From positions 1 to 40,400 of the forward strand of contig JAZQVO010000016.1 in NCBI GenBank assembly GCA_045631905.1: a DNA stretch of 40,400 nucleotides, given 5' to 3'. Below are positions 9,032 to 17,222 of the stretch, piece after piece (within the stretch, counting starts at the first letter, position 1; every line of letters begins with the position of its first letter). This DNA is from HGM04593 sp045631905 (GTDB lineage Bacteria; Bacteroidota; Bacteroidia; Bacteroidales; Bacteroidaceae). The notes under the pieces are model-generated. The model saw only the letters and a program-made list of their open reading frames with translations. It was not told the origin of the DNA and ran no database searches. Made by a program: the position numbers and the translations under genes.

Positions 9032-9937
9032 ATGGGTAGAAAAAATATAAGCAAAGAATTAATAGTGGGCATAACAGGCATAATAGCACTACTGCTCATA
9101 TACCTGTTAATAAACTTTTTCAAAGGTATAGACCTCTTCAAAGACGGTGAGAGATATTATATTAAGTTCGACAATATTGGCGAAACGGTAAATTCGAGCC
9201 CCATATACATAAACGGCTACAAAGCCGGTAACGTACAAGGCATAAACTACGACTTCAAGAAGCTCGACAACATAGTTGTAACGATAGATGTGGACAAAAG
9301 GTTGAGAATACCAGCAGGCAGTTATGCCGAGATTAACAACCACATGCTCGGTGGCAGCGATATAAACATCATAATAGCCGACAACGACAACTACCTGCAA
9401 CCCGGCGACACCCTGACAGGACGCTTAAACAAGGGCATAGCAGGAGAGATGGGCGATGTTATGCCCACAATAAACAACATGATTCCAAAGACCGACTCTA
9501 TACTAACGTCGCTCAACAAGATACTTGCGAACCCGGCACTTAACAACTCGATAAACAATGTGGAAAAGATTACCGAGGAGCTATCGACAGCCACAGCAAG
9601 GCTTAACCACCTGCTCAAAAACGATATACCGCAAGTAACGGAACGCATGACAGCGATAGAGGACGATGTGCTGACCATGTCGTCGCAACTGAGCGAGGTC
9701 GATTACAAGGAGCTGTTTGCAACCATAAACACAACGGTAAAGAACCTCGAAGCCATAACCGCCATGATAAAAGATGGCGAGGGCACAGCCGGCAAGCTTA
9801 TTACCGACACCGAGCTTTACAACAAACTCGACAGCACTTGCGCCGCCGCCAACGCCCTGCTTACCGACCTCAAAGAGAACCCGAAAAGATATGTACATTT
9901 TTCTATCTTCGGGAACAAGAACAAGACAAAAGAGTGA
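9032..9937 (+). CDS. MCE/MlaD-family lipid transport protein
   Basis: MCE proteins form rings that carry phospholipids across the periplasm. This one has a single N-terminal membrane segment (about 8-29), then one MCE domain (about 38-115) with YIKFDNIGETVNSSPIYING and a conserved GGSDINI. A predicted helical, partly coiled region follows (about 140-290). At 301 residues it resembles MlaD-type single-domain proteins. The usual partners MlaE (permease) and MlaF (ATPase) are not nearby, so they must lie elsewhere. It follows the amidase by 12 bases, and a shared transcript is likely. The substrate is inferred from the family only. Confidence 0.87.
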   Translation: MGRKNISKELIVGITGIIALLLIYLLINFFKGIDLFKDGERYYIKFDNIGETVNSSPIYINGYKAGNVQGINYDFKKLDNIVVTIDVDKRLRIPAGSYAEINNHMLGGSDINIIIADNDNYLQPGDTLTGRLNKGIAGEMGDVMPTINNMIPKTDSILTSLNKILANPALNNSINNVEKITEELSTATARLNHLLKNDIPQVTERMTAIEDDVLTMSSQLSEVDYKELFATINTTVKNLEAITAMIKDGEGTAGKLITDTELYNKLDSTCAAANALLTDLKENPKRYVHFSIFGNKNKTKE

Positions 9938-10026
9938 GACAGCTATACAAGGTTTTAGGAGCTGTTTGAATTTCTGAAATTATTTTTTCTTATAGAAAGC
10001 GCGTGTTTCGCACCCCTTCTCTTATG

Positions 10027-10052
10027 TATACGAGCAAGCTCACGTATATTTT
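10027..10052 (+). terminator. Possible terminator after the MCE gene
   Basis: TATACGAGC (10027-10035) and GCTCACGTATA (10038-10048) pair with a two-base bulge around an AA loop, followed by TTTT. It lies 90 bases past the MCE stop, between convergent genes. The stem is imperfect. I see nothing else in 9938-10093. Confidence 0.4.
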
Positions 10053-10093
10053 GAGAGACCCCACACGAGGTTCGGCACAAAGGAACGGCCCTT

Positions 10094-11764
10094 TTATCTT
10101 TTCAAGAACCAACGAGTAGAGAGCACCTCGCCGTCGCGGTTCAAGACCTCTATACAATAATAACCACAAGAGAGAGAGCCCACCAAAAGACGCGACGAGT
10201 AACGCCCCGAATAAATCTCACGACCATACATATCGTACACAGCAAGACGCATACCCCAAGTGTGAGGCTCGGGTAAAAAGAGTTCGGAAAGAGGCTCGTT
10301 CGCCGGGGCACTCCAACGAGCCGGCACACTCTCGCGACCATAAGCATCGACCGCGGTAACCGCAAAAGCAACACCCTTTGACGTTGTACAGCTCCACTCA
10401 AAAGAGGTGGAGGTTGTGCCCACACACACAAGGTTACGCACATCGGCAACATCGGCACTGTCGGCAAGAGCAAAATATATGTTATACTTTGTTGCAGGGT
10501 GCCCCGCCAAGGGCTCCACGCCCTCCCATGAGAGAGTGAAGCGACAACCCTCTCGCGTTACATTCAACGATGCAGGTGCCACGTGAAGAGGCTCTCCACA
10601 CCACTCCATGGGCGGTACAAGAGCCCTGTATTTATACACCGACGAATAGAGGGCCGAGGCTTCGGGGTTCCCATAAATATATTGAGCACGAAAAAGAGCC
10701 GTACCGGCCGTGCCCGCATAGCGCGATGTCATGAGCTGACGTTTAAATTCCAAAGAGGGCCAACCGCCATACTCGGGCAAAAGACGATAAACACCAAGGC
10801 CGGGGGCTATATGTCGCCCGTGAGCATTCTCCTGCCAATCGAGCACAAAAGGGTAGAAATTATTTCCTTTAAAATAGAGCATGGGGAAGAGAATATCCAT
10901 GATACCCTCGCGCACCCACTCTTGCGCCTCTTGAAACACCGCATCGTGCGCGTTCCAACCATAGGAGCTGTACGAAGCAAGGTCGTCGTACTTGCCAAGA
11001 GGTGCACAACTCACTCTCACCCATGGTTTTATGCTCTTAACTGTTTTATATACATCACGCACCAGATTTGTGATGTTGGCCCGGCGCCACGATGCGAGCG
11101 ACAGCCCCTTGCCGTAACGACGATGCAGGTTGGTATCGGGGTAACCTTTTGTGCGGTCGGGGTAACGCACATAGTCGAGATGTATACCATCGATATTATA
11201 CTTTGCCGTAATCTCCTTCACAACGCGACAAATGTAAGCAGAGGTCTCAGGGTTCCCGGGCTCCATGTACCAACTACCCTTATAATGGGTGCAAAGATTA
11301 CGTTCTTTGTGAGTGAGCGACATGCGCCCCATGCGCTTTATATGTTCGTCCTTACCGAGCGGTAGAGTAACCACCCAAGCATGCAGTTGAATATTGCGTT
11401 TGTGACACTCCTCAACAGCAAAAGCCAAAGCATCGTAGCCGGGATTACGCCCCTCGACACCTGTCAGCACATGCGAAAAAGGCTCTATTGCCGAAGGGTA
11501 TATCACATCGCCACGCACACGAGCCTGCAAAAGAACAGTATTCACATTCAAAGCCTGCAACGAGTCGAGCAGGCACACAAGCTCCTGTTGCTGGCGCAGA
11601 GTATCGGAAGGTTGTTTGACAAGCGTCTTGGGCCAGTCGAGATTTTCAATCGTAGTAACCCACACGCCACGATATTCGTGCTTGGGTGGCAATGTTTCGA
11701 CAGCACCCAAATAGCACGAAAACAAAAGAAAAAGAGAAACAAATATATTTTTTAACACTTTCAT
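10094..11764 (-). CDS. Secreted GHL10-type glycoside hydrolase-like protein, likely T9SS tail
   Basis: The start is taken at ATG 11764, which gives a clean signal peptide (MKVLKNIFVSLFLLFSC); an upstream in-frame GTG adds nothing conserved. The main domain (about 30-335) is the glycosyl hydrolase-like 10 family (DUF187): EYRGVWVTTIENLDWP near its start, then LQARVRGDVIYPS, HAWVV, and the barrel motif IDGIHLDYVRYPD with candidate acidic residues. A fibronectin type III-like domain follows (about 395-495). The last 50 or so residues (AVYDMYGREIYSG, then LSCGYYCIEVLNRDG, ending in KR) resemble the type IX secretion C-terminal sorting domain. The substrate is not known; peptidoglycan or glycan debris has been proposed for relatives. 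It is a single gene, convergent with the MCE gene and divergent from nifJ. Confidence 0.82.
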   Translation of the reverse strand: MKVLKNIFVSLFLLFSCYLGAVETLPPKHEYRGVWVTTIENLDWPKTLVKQPSDTLRQQQELVCLLDSLQALNVNTVLLQARVRGDVIYPSAIEPFSHVLTGVEGRNPGYDALAFAVEECHKRNIQLHAWVVTLPLGKDEHIKRMGRMSLTHKERNLCTHYKGSWYMEPGNPETSAYICRVVKEITAKYNIDGIHLDYVRYPDRTKGYPDTNLHRRYGKGLSLASWRRANITNLVRDVYKTVKSIKPWVRVSCAPLGKYDDLASYSSYGWNAHDAVFQEAQEWVREGIMDILFPMLYFKGNNFYPFVLDWQENAHGRHIAPGLGVYRLLPEYGGWPSLEFKRQLMTSRYAGTAGTALFRAQYIYGNPEASALYSSVYKYRALVPPMEWCGEPLHVAPASLNVTREGCRFTLSWEGVEPLAGHPATKYNIYFALADSADVADVRNLVCVGTTSTSFEWSCTTSKGVAFAVTAVDAYGRESVPARWSAPANEPLSELFLPEPHTWGMRLAVYDMYGREIYSGRYSSRLLVGSLSCGYYCIEVLNRDGEVLSTRWFLKR

Positions 11765-11830
11765 AAACAAAAATATCACAAAAGTAATCTTTTTAATGGG
11801 TAAAAATATTCATTGTTTCTAATTATTTCG

Positions 11831-11838
11831 TATTTTTG
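11831..11838 (+). promoter_or_regulatory. Probable nifJ promoter (-7 element)
   Basis: TATTTTTG matches TAnnTTTG and lies 108 bases before the nifJ ATG. A TTG at 11813-11815 is the only -33 candidate, at shorter than usual spacing. Confidence 0.5.
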
Positions 11839-11946
11839 TATGATTTTAGATACATGGAACACAAGCAGGTGTTCTGCAAGAGAGATATTAAAACGGATAT
11901 TAAAATTACGATATAAATATTTTTTCATTACATAATTTATTGCACT

Positions 11947-14900
11947 ATGACAAAAGCAAAGAAATTTATCACTTGTGACGGAAACCAGGCCGCAGCTCAC
12001 ATTGCGTACATGTTTTCCGAAGTAGCAGCAATTTACCCCATCACTCCTTCGTCGACCATGGCGGAGTACGTTGATGAGTGGGCTGCACAGGGCCGTAAAA
12101 ACCTTTTCGGCGAAACAGTGTTGGTTCAAGAGATGCAATCTGAGGGTGGTGCAGCAGGTGCTGTTCACGGCTCGTTGCAGGCAGGTGCGCTCACAACCAC
12201 CTTTACTGCTTCTCAGGGATTGTTGTTGATGATCCCCAACATGTATAAGATTGCAGGTGAGATGCTCCCCAGCGTGTTCCACGTATCGGCACGTTCTTTG
12301 GCAGGTAGCTCACTCAGTATCTTCGGCGACCACATGGACGTTATGGCTTGCCGTCAGACAGGTTTTGCGATGTTAGCAGAGGGTTCTGTACAAGAGGTTA
12401 TGGACCTTGCGGCAGTTGCCCACCTCTCAACAATAAAGAGCCGTATACCTTTCTTGAACTTCTTTGACGGATTCCGTACATCACACGAAATTCAGAAGAT
12501 AGAGTTGCTCGAGCAGGAGGATATTGCACACCTCGTTGATTGGAACAGCATTCAGCAGTTCCGCGACGCCGCATTGAGCCCCATGTCACCCGTTATTCGT
12601 GGTACAGCCGAACAGCCCGAGACATTCTTCGCTCACAAAGAGGTTGTCAATAAGTTCTACGATGCAGTGCCCGACATCGTTGCAGGGTACATGAACGAGA
12701 TTTCAGCAATTACAGGACGCAAATATGCCCCCTTCACATACTATGGTGCAGAGGACGCCGACCGCGTTATCGTGGTTATGGGTTCTGCAACAGAGGCAGC
12801 AAAAGAGGCCATCGACTATTTGATAGCCAAAGGCGAAAAAGTTGGTCTTATCAGCGTACACCTCTACCGTCCCTTCTCTCTCAAATATCTTGCGGCGGTT
12901 ACTCCTAAAACCGTTAAACGCATTGCAGTTCTCGACCGCACAAAAGAGCCCGGTTGCAACGGTGAGCCCTTGTACCTCGACGTTGTTGAGGCATTCTCGA
13001 GCTGCGAGGAGTTGAAGGCAATCAACCCCACAATCGTTGGAGGTCGTTTCGGTATCGGTTCTTGCGACACAACACCCGCTGTTATCATGTCAATCTACGA
13101 GAACCTCGCATTGCCTACACCTAAAAACCACTTTACAGTTGGTATCGAGGACGATGTAACATTCACATCACTTCCCAAGAAAGAGGAGATTGCAGTTGTA
13201 GACGGCATGTTCGAGGCTAAGTTCTATGGTCTTGGAGCCGATGGTACAGTAGGTGCCAACAAAAACTCAATCAAGATTATTGGTGAGAACACCGACAAAC
13301 ACTGTCAGGCATACTTCTCATACGACTCTAAGAAGTCGGGAGGTTTCACATGTTCACACTTGCGTTTCGGTGACAAACCTATCCGTTCTACATACTTGGT
13401 AAATACCCCCAACTTCGTAGCTTGCCACGTACAAGCATACTTGCGCATGTACGATGTGATTCGTGGTTTGCAGAAGGGCGGTACCTTCCTTTTGAACACA
13501 GTATGGGAGGGCGAGGAGCTTATTAAGAACCTACCCAACGATATTAAGAGATACTTCGCCGAGAACAATATCACAGTATACTACATCAACGCTACAAAGA
13601 TTGCACAGGAGATTGGTTTGGGCAACCGCACAAACACTATCCTTCAGAGCGCATTCTTCCGCATCACCGAGGTTATCCCCGTAGACCTTGCTATCGAGCA
13701 GATGAAGAAGTTCATCGTTAAGTCTTACGGCAAGAAGGGACAAGACATCGTAGACAAGAACAACGCAGCAGTTGAGCGCGGTGGCGAGTACAAGCAGTTG
13801 GTTGTTGATGCAGCTTGGGCAAACCTCCCCGCAGATGTTGCCGAGGAGAGAGACGAGCCCGAGTTCATCACAAACATCGTTCGCCCCATCAACGCACAGA
13901 AAGGTGACACCCTCCCCGTTTCGGCCTACTTGCAGATAGCAGACGGAACATGGCCCTTGGGTACATCGGCATACGAGAAACGTGGTGTTAGCGCATTTGT
14001 TCCCCGATGGGACGCTGAAAAATGTATTCAGTGTAACAGATGTTCATACGTTTGTCCTCACGGCTGTATCCGTCCCTTCGTTATGGACGAGAACGAGGCA
14101 GCAGGCCTCAATGCAAGCAAGATAGAGATGAAGGCTCCTGCCGCATTGAAAGGCATGCAGTTCCGCATTCAGGTAGGCGTTCTCGACTGCTTGGGTTGTG
14201 GTAACTGTGTTGATGTTTGCCCCGGCAACCCCAAACTCGGTGGTTCAGCACTCACCATGGTACCCCTTGAGGAGGAGAGAGCAGAGGCAGCAAACTGGGA
14301 TTACTGCTACAAGAACGTGAAGAGCAAACAACACCTTGGAGATGTTAAGAGCAACCCCAAGAACTCACAGTTCGCAACACCTTTGTTCCAATTCTCAGGT
14401 GCATGTTCGGGTTGCGGTGAGACACCTTATGTTAAATTGCTCACACAGCTCTTTGGCGACCGTCAGATAGTTGCCAACGCAACAGGTTGTTCTTCAATCT
14501 ACACCGCATCGGTTCCCTCAACTCCCTACTGCACAAACGAGAAGGGCGAAGGACCTGCATGGGGTAACTCACTCTTCGAGGACTTCTGCGAGTACGGTTT
14601 GGGTATGAAGCTTGCCGAGAACAAGATGCGCCAGCGTTTGTTCGACCTCTTCACAGAGCTCACACAGTGCGACTGCGCAAGCGAGGAGCTCAAAGGCCTT
14701 GCACAGCAGTGGCTCGACAACCCCAACAACGGTGATGCTACAAAGGCTATCGCACCTGCAATCATCGCAGCATGCGAGGCCAGCGACTGCGACACATGCA
14801 AGAAGATTCTCGACATCAAGCAGTACATAGCAAAACGCTCACAGTGGATTATCGGTGGTGACGGTGCTTCTTACGATATCGGTTACGGCGGTCTCGACCA

Positions 14901-15504
14901 CGTTATCGCATCGGGCGAGGACATCAACATTCTTGTACTCGATACAGAGGTTTACTCTAACACCGGTGGACAGGCATCTAAATCGACACCTCTTGGTGCT
15001 ATCGCTAAATTTGCCGCATCAGGTAAACGTATCCGCAAGAAAGACCTTGGTATGATTGCAACAACATATGGTTATGTATACGTTGCACAGATTGCCATGG
15101 GCGCAAGCTACGACCAGTGTTTGAAGGCTATCCGCGAGGCTGAGGCATATCCCGGTCCCTCTTTGGTTATTGCATACCCACCCTGTATCAACCACGGTAT
15201 CAAGAGAGGTATGGGCAAGGCTCAGGCCGAGCAGAATGCAGCTGTTGAGTGTGGTTACTGGCACTTGTGGCGTTACAACCCCGCTCTCGAAGAGGAGGGT
15301 AAGAACCCCTTCACACTCGATAGCAAAGAGCCCCAGTGGGATAAGTTCCAGAACTTCTTGCAGGGTGAGGTACGTTACGCATCACTTGCAAAACAGTTCC
15401 CCACAGAGGCACAGGAGTTGTTCGACGCAGCCGAGGAGATGGCGAAGAAACGCTACTCAAGCTACCTGCGTATGGCTAAACTTGATTGGACAAAAGAGGA
15501 TTAA
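11947..15504 (+). CDS. nifJ: Pyruvate:ferredoxin (flavodoxin) oxidoreductase
   Basis: Oxidises pyruvate with CoA to acetyl-CoA and CO2, passing electrons to ferredoxin or flavodoxin; it is a central enzyme of anaerobic fermentation. The 1185-residue single chain is the full fused form. Domains in order: pyrimidine-binding domain I (YPITPSSTMAEY near 30), domain II transketolase-like (about 260-410), the gamma/EKR region (about 420-670), a two-cluster ferredoxin domain (CIQCNRCSYVCPHG from C693; CLGCGNCVDVCPG from C748), then the TPP domain with proximal-cluster cysteines C820 and C823 (CSGCGE) and TPP/Mg motifs GGDGASYDIGYGG (from about 970) and SNTGGQ (about 1000). The gene avoids ATA for Ile and favours CGT for Arg, unlike its neighbours, which fits high expression. 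It is monocistronic with a strong terminator. Confidence 0.97.
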   Translation: MTKAKKFITCDGNQAAAHIAYMFSEVAAIYPITPSSTMAEYVDEWAAQGRKNLFGETVLVQEMQSEGGAAGAVHGSLQAGALTTTFTASQGLLLMIPNMYKIAGEMLPSVFHVSARSLAGSSLSIFGDHMDVMACRQTGFAMLAEGSVQEVMDLAAVAHLSTIKSRIPFLNFFDGFRTSHEIQKIELLEQEDIAHLVDWNSIQQFRDAALSPMSPVIRGTAEQPETFFAHKEVVNKFYDAVPDIVAGYMNEISAITGRKYAPFTYYGAEDADRVIVVMGSATEAAKEAIDYLIAKGEKVGLISVHLYRPFSLKYLAAVTPKTVKRIAVLDRTKEPGCNGEPLYLDVVEAFSSCEELKAINPTIVGGRFGIGSCDTTPAVIMSIYENLALPTPKNHFTVGIEDDVTFTSLPKKEEIAVVDGMFEAKFYGLGADGTVGANKNSIKIIGENTDKHCQAYFSYDSKKSGGFTCSHLRFGDKPIRSTYLVNTPNFVACHVQAYLRMYDVIRGLQKGGTFLLNTVWEGEELIKNLPNDIKRYFAENNITVYYINATKIAQEIGLGNRTNTILQSAFFRITEVIPVDLAIEQMKKFIVKSYGKKGQDIVDKNNAAVERGGEYKQLVVDAAWANLPADVAEERDEPEFITNIVRPINAQKGDTLPVSAYLQIADGTWPLGTSAYEKRGVSAFVPRWDAEKCIQCNRCSYVCPHGCIRPFVMDENEAAGLNASKIEMKAPAALKGMQFRIQVGVLDCLGCGNCVDVCPGNPKLGGSALTMVPLEEERAEAANWDYCYKNVKSKQHLGDVKSNPKNSQFATPLFQFSGACSGCGETPYVKLLTQLFGDRQIVANATGCSSIYTASVPSTPYCTNEKGEGPAWGNSLFEDFCEYGLGMKLAENKMRQRLFDLFTELTQCDCASEELKGLAQQWLDNPNNGDATKAIAPAIIAACEASDCDTCKKILDIKQYIAKRSQWIIGGDGASYDIGYGGLDHVIASGEDINILVLDTEVYSNTGGQASKSTPLGAIAKFAASGKRIRKKDLGMIATTYGYVYVAQIAMGASYDQCLKAIREAEAYPGPSLVIAYPPCINHGIKRGMGKAQAEQNAAVECGYWHLWRYNPALEEEGKNPFTLDSKEPQWDKFQNFLQGEVRYASLAKQFPTEAQELFDAAEEMAKKRYSSYLRMAKLDWTKED

Positions 15505-15520
15505 TCCTTAGTACCAACTA

Positions 15521-15570
15521 TATAATAAACGACCACTGCCACAAGCAGTGGTCGTTTATTATATATATAA
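15521..15570 (+). terminator. Strong terminator after nifJ
   Basis: Bases 15521-15539 pair with 15545-15563 as a 19-bp stem whose core is CGACCACTGC/GCAGTGGTCG, with a CACAA loop. The AT-rich outer part supplies the T-rich tract (TTTATTATATATA). It lies 16 bases past the nifJ stop. Confidence 0.85.
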
Positions 15571-15619
15571 GGAGCCGTCGAGGCATGTTAAAGAGAGTAA
15601 ACACGAAACAAGAGAGAGC

Positions 15620-15627
15620 TATTTTTG
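15620..15627 (+). promoter_or_regulatory. Probable promoter of the APC antiporter gene
   Basis: TATTTTTG fits TAnnTTTG, 68 bases before the ATG at 15696 and downstream of the nifJ terminator. No convincing -33 TTTG is visible. Confidence 0.4.
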
Positions 15628-15695
15628 TTATTAATTACAGAACATAGAGATGTACATGATAACAAAATGTTTACTAACCTTAATACAATAAAATT

Positions 15696-17150
15696 ATGCC
15701 ATCGACATTAAGCAAAACAGTTAAAATGGGTGTATTCACCTTGGCGATAATGAATGTAACAGCAGTAGTTTCTCTGCGTGGCCTGCCGGCAGAAGCCGAG
15801 TATGGTATAAGTTCGGCATTCTATTATCTCTTTGCAGCACTTGTATTTTTAATTCCGACATCGTTTGTAGCCGCAGAACTTGCCGCTATGTTTCAGGACA
15901 AGCAGGGAGGTGTGTTCCGCTGGGTAGGAGAGGCCTTTGGCAAGCGTATAGGCTTTCTCGCTATATGGTTGCAGTGGGTTGAAAGCACCATATGGTACCC
16001 CACCGTGCTCACCTTCGGTGCTGTTTCACTAGCCTTTATTGGTAGCAACAGCGCACACGACATGGAACTTGCATCGAACAAGCTATACACACTTGCGATT
16101 GTGCTCATAATATACTGGGTTGCCACATATATCTCACTGAAAGGACTTGGTTGGGTGAGCAAGGTGGCAAAAATAGGTGGCCTTGTAGGCACCATTATAC
16201 CCGCTTTTCTTCTCATGGTGCTTGCCGTGATGTACCTTGCTTCGGGCGGAGAGTCGCAGATGGATTTTGGCGGTGACTTTTTCCCGGATATCACCAAACT
16301 CGATAATCTGGTACTTGCATCGGGCATATTCCTTTTTTATGCCGGCATGGAGATGACCGGTATCCATGTAAAAGACATGAATAACCCCGGTAAAGAGTAC
16401 CCGAAGGCTGTCTTTATAGGAGCTATAATAACCGTTCTTATATTCGTTCTTGGTACCTTCTCTCTTGGAATTATAATACCACAAAAAGATATCAACCTCA
16501 CACAAAGCCTGCTGGTAGGCTTCGACAACTATTTTGCCTACATACATGCCTCTTGGCTGTCGCCGATAATTGCCATAGCTCTTGCCTTTGGTGTGCTTGC
16601 AGGAGTGCTCACATGGGTATCGGGCCCCTCAAAGGGTATATATGCTGTCGGCAAGGCCGGCTACCTGCCCCCCTTCATGCAAAAGAGTAACAAGCTGGGT
16701 GTACAGAAAAACATTCTGCTCATACAGGGCGGTGCCGTTACTTTTTTGAGCCTCTTGTTTGTGGTTATGCCTTCGGTGCAGAGTTTCTACCAGATATTGT
16801 CGCAACTCACCGTGCTACTATACCTTATAATGTATCTCTTGATGTTTGCGGCCGCAATATATTTGCGTTACAGCATGAAGAATGCACCACGCCCCTTCCG
16901 CCTCGGTAGCAAAGGAAACGGAGTAATGTGGATTGTTTCGGGTGTAGGTTTCCTTGGCAGTCTCTTGGCCTTTGTTCTTAGTTTTATCCCTCCTGCACAG
17001 ATTGCGGTTGGCAGCAACACGGTGTGGTATGCCGTACTTGTAATAGGTTGTATAGTTGTAGTCTTGGTACCTTTTATAATTTACGCGATGCGTAAACCTG
17101 AATGGATTGACAAAGAGTCGCAATTTGAACCTTTTCACAACGAAGAGTAA
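15696..17150 (+). CDS. APC-family amino acid antiporter, GadC-like
   Basis: An integral inner-membrane transporter of 484 residues with about 12 hydrophobic segments. The N-terminal part (MNVTAVVSLRGLPAEAEYG, then FVAAELAAMF and GGVFRWVGEAFG) resembles the glutamate:GABA antiporter GadC and its relatives in the APC superfamily. GadC exchanges extracellular glutamate for intracellular GABA to consume protons in acid resistance. No glutamate decarboxylase gene is adjacent, so the substrate cannot be read from context; glutamate/GABA or another amino acid-amine pair is possible. The C-terminal tail after the last segment is short and acidic. It is a single gene between the nifJ terminator and a bidirectional terminator. 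Confidence 0.82.
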   Translation: MPSTLSKTVKMGVFTLAIMNVTAVVSLRGLPAEAEYGISSAFYYLFAALVFLIPTSFVAAELAAMFQDKQGGVFRWVGEAFGKRIGFLAIWLQWVESTIWYPTVLTFGAVSLAFIGSNSAHDMELASNKLYTLAIVLIIYWVATYISLKGLGWVSKVAKIGGLVGTIIPAFLLMVLAVMYLASGGESQMDFGGDFFPDITKLDNLVLASGIFLFYAGMEMTGIHVKDMNNPGKEYPKAVFIGAIITVLIFVLGTFSLGIIIPQKDINLTQSLLVGFDNYFAYIHASWLSPIIAIALAFGVLAGVLTWVSGPSKGIYAVGKAGYLPPFMQKSNKLGVQKNILLIQGGAVTFLSLLFVVMPSVQSFYQILSQLTVLLYLIMYLLMFAAAIYLRYSMKNAPRPFRLGSKGNGVMWIVSGVGFLGSLLAFVLSFIPPAQIAVGSNTVWYAVLVIGCIVVVLVPFIIYAMRKPEWIDKESQFEPFHNEE

Positions 17151-17165
17151 TAGAATGAGCCAAAA

Positions 17166-17209
17166 AAACATCAAACGCGAGCTGTTTAAACAGCTCGCGT
17201 TTGATGTTT
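17166..17209. terminator. 44-bp perfect palindrome, bidirectional terminator
   Basis: Bases 17166-17187 are the exact reverse complement of 17188-17209, with core GCGAGCTGTTT/AAACAGCTCGC. It sits between the ends of the APC gene (+) and the ABC exporter gene (-). The T-rich outer arms allow termination in both directions. Confidence 0.8.
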
Positions 17210-17222
17210 GTATCTCTTTCTA

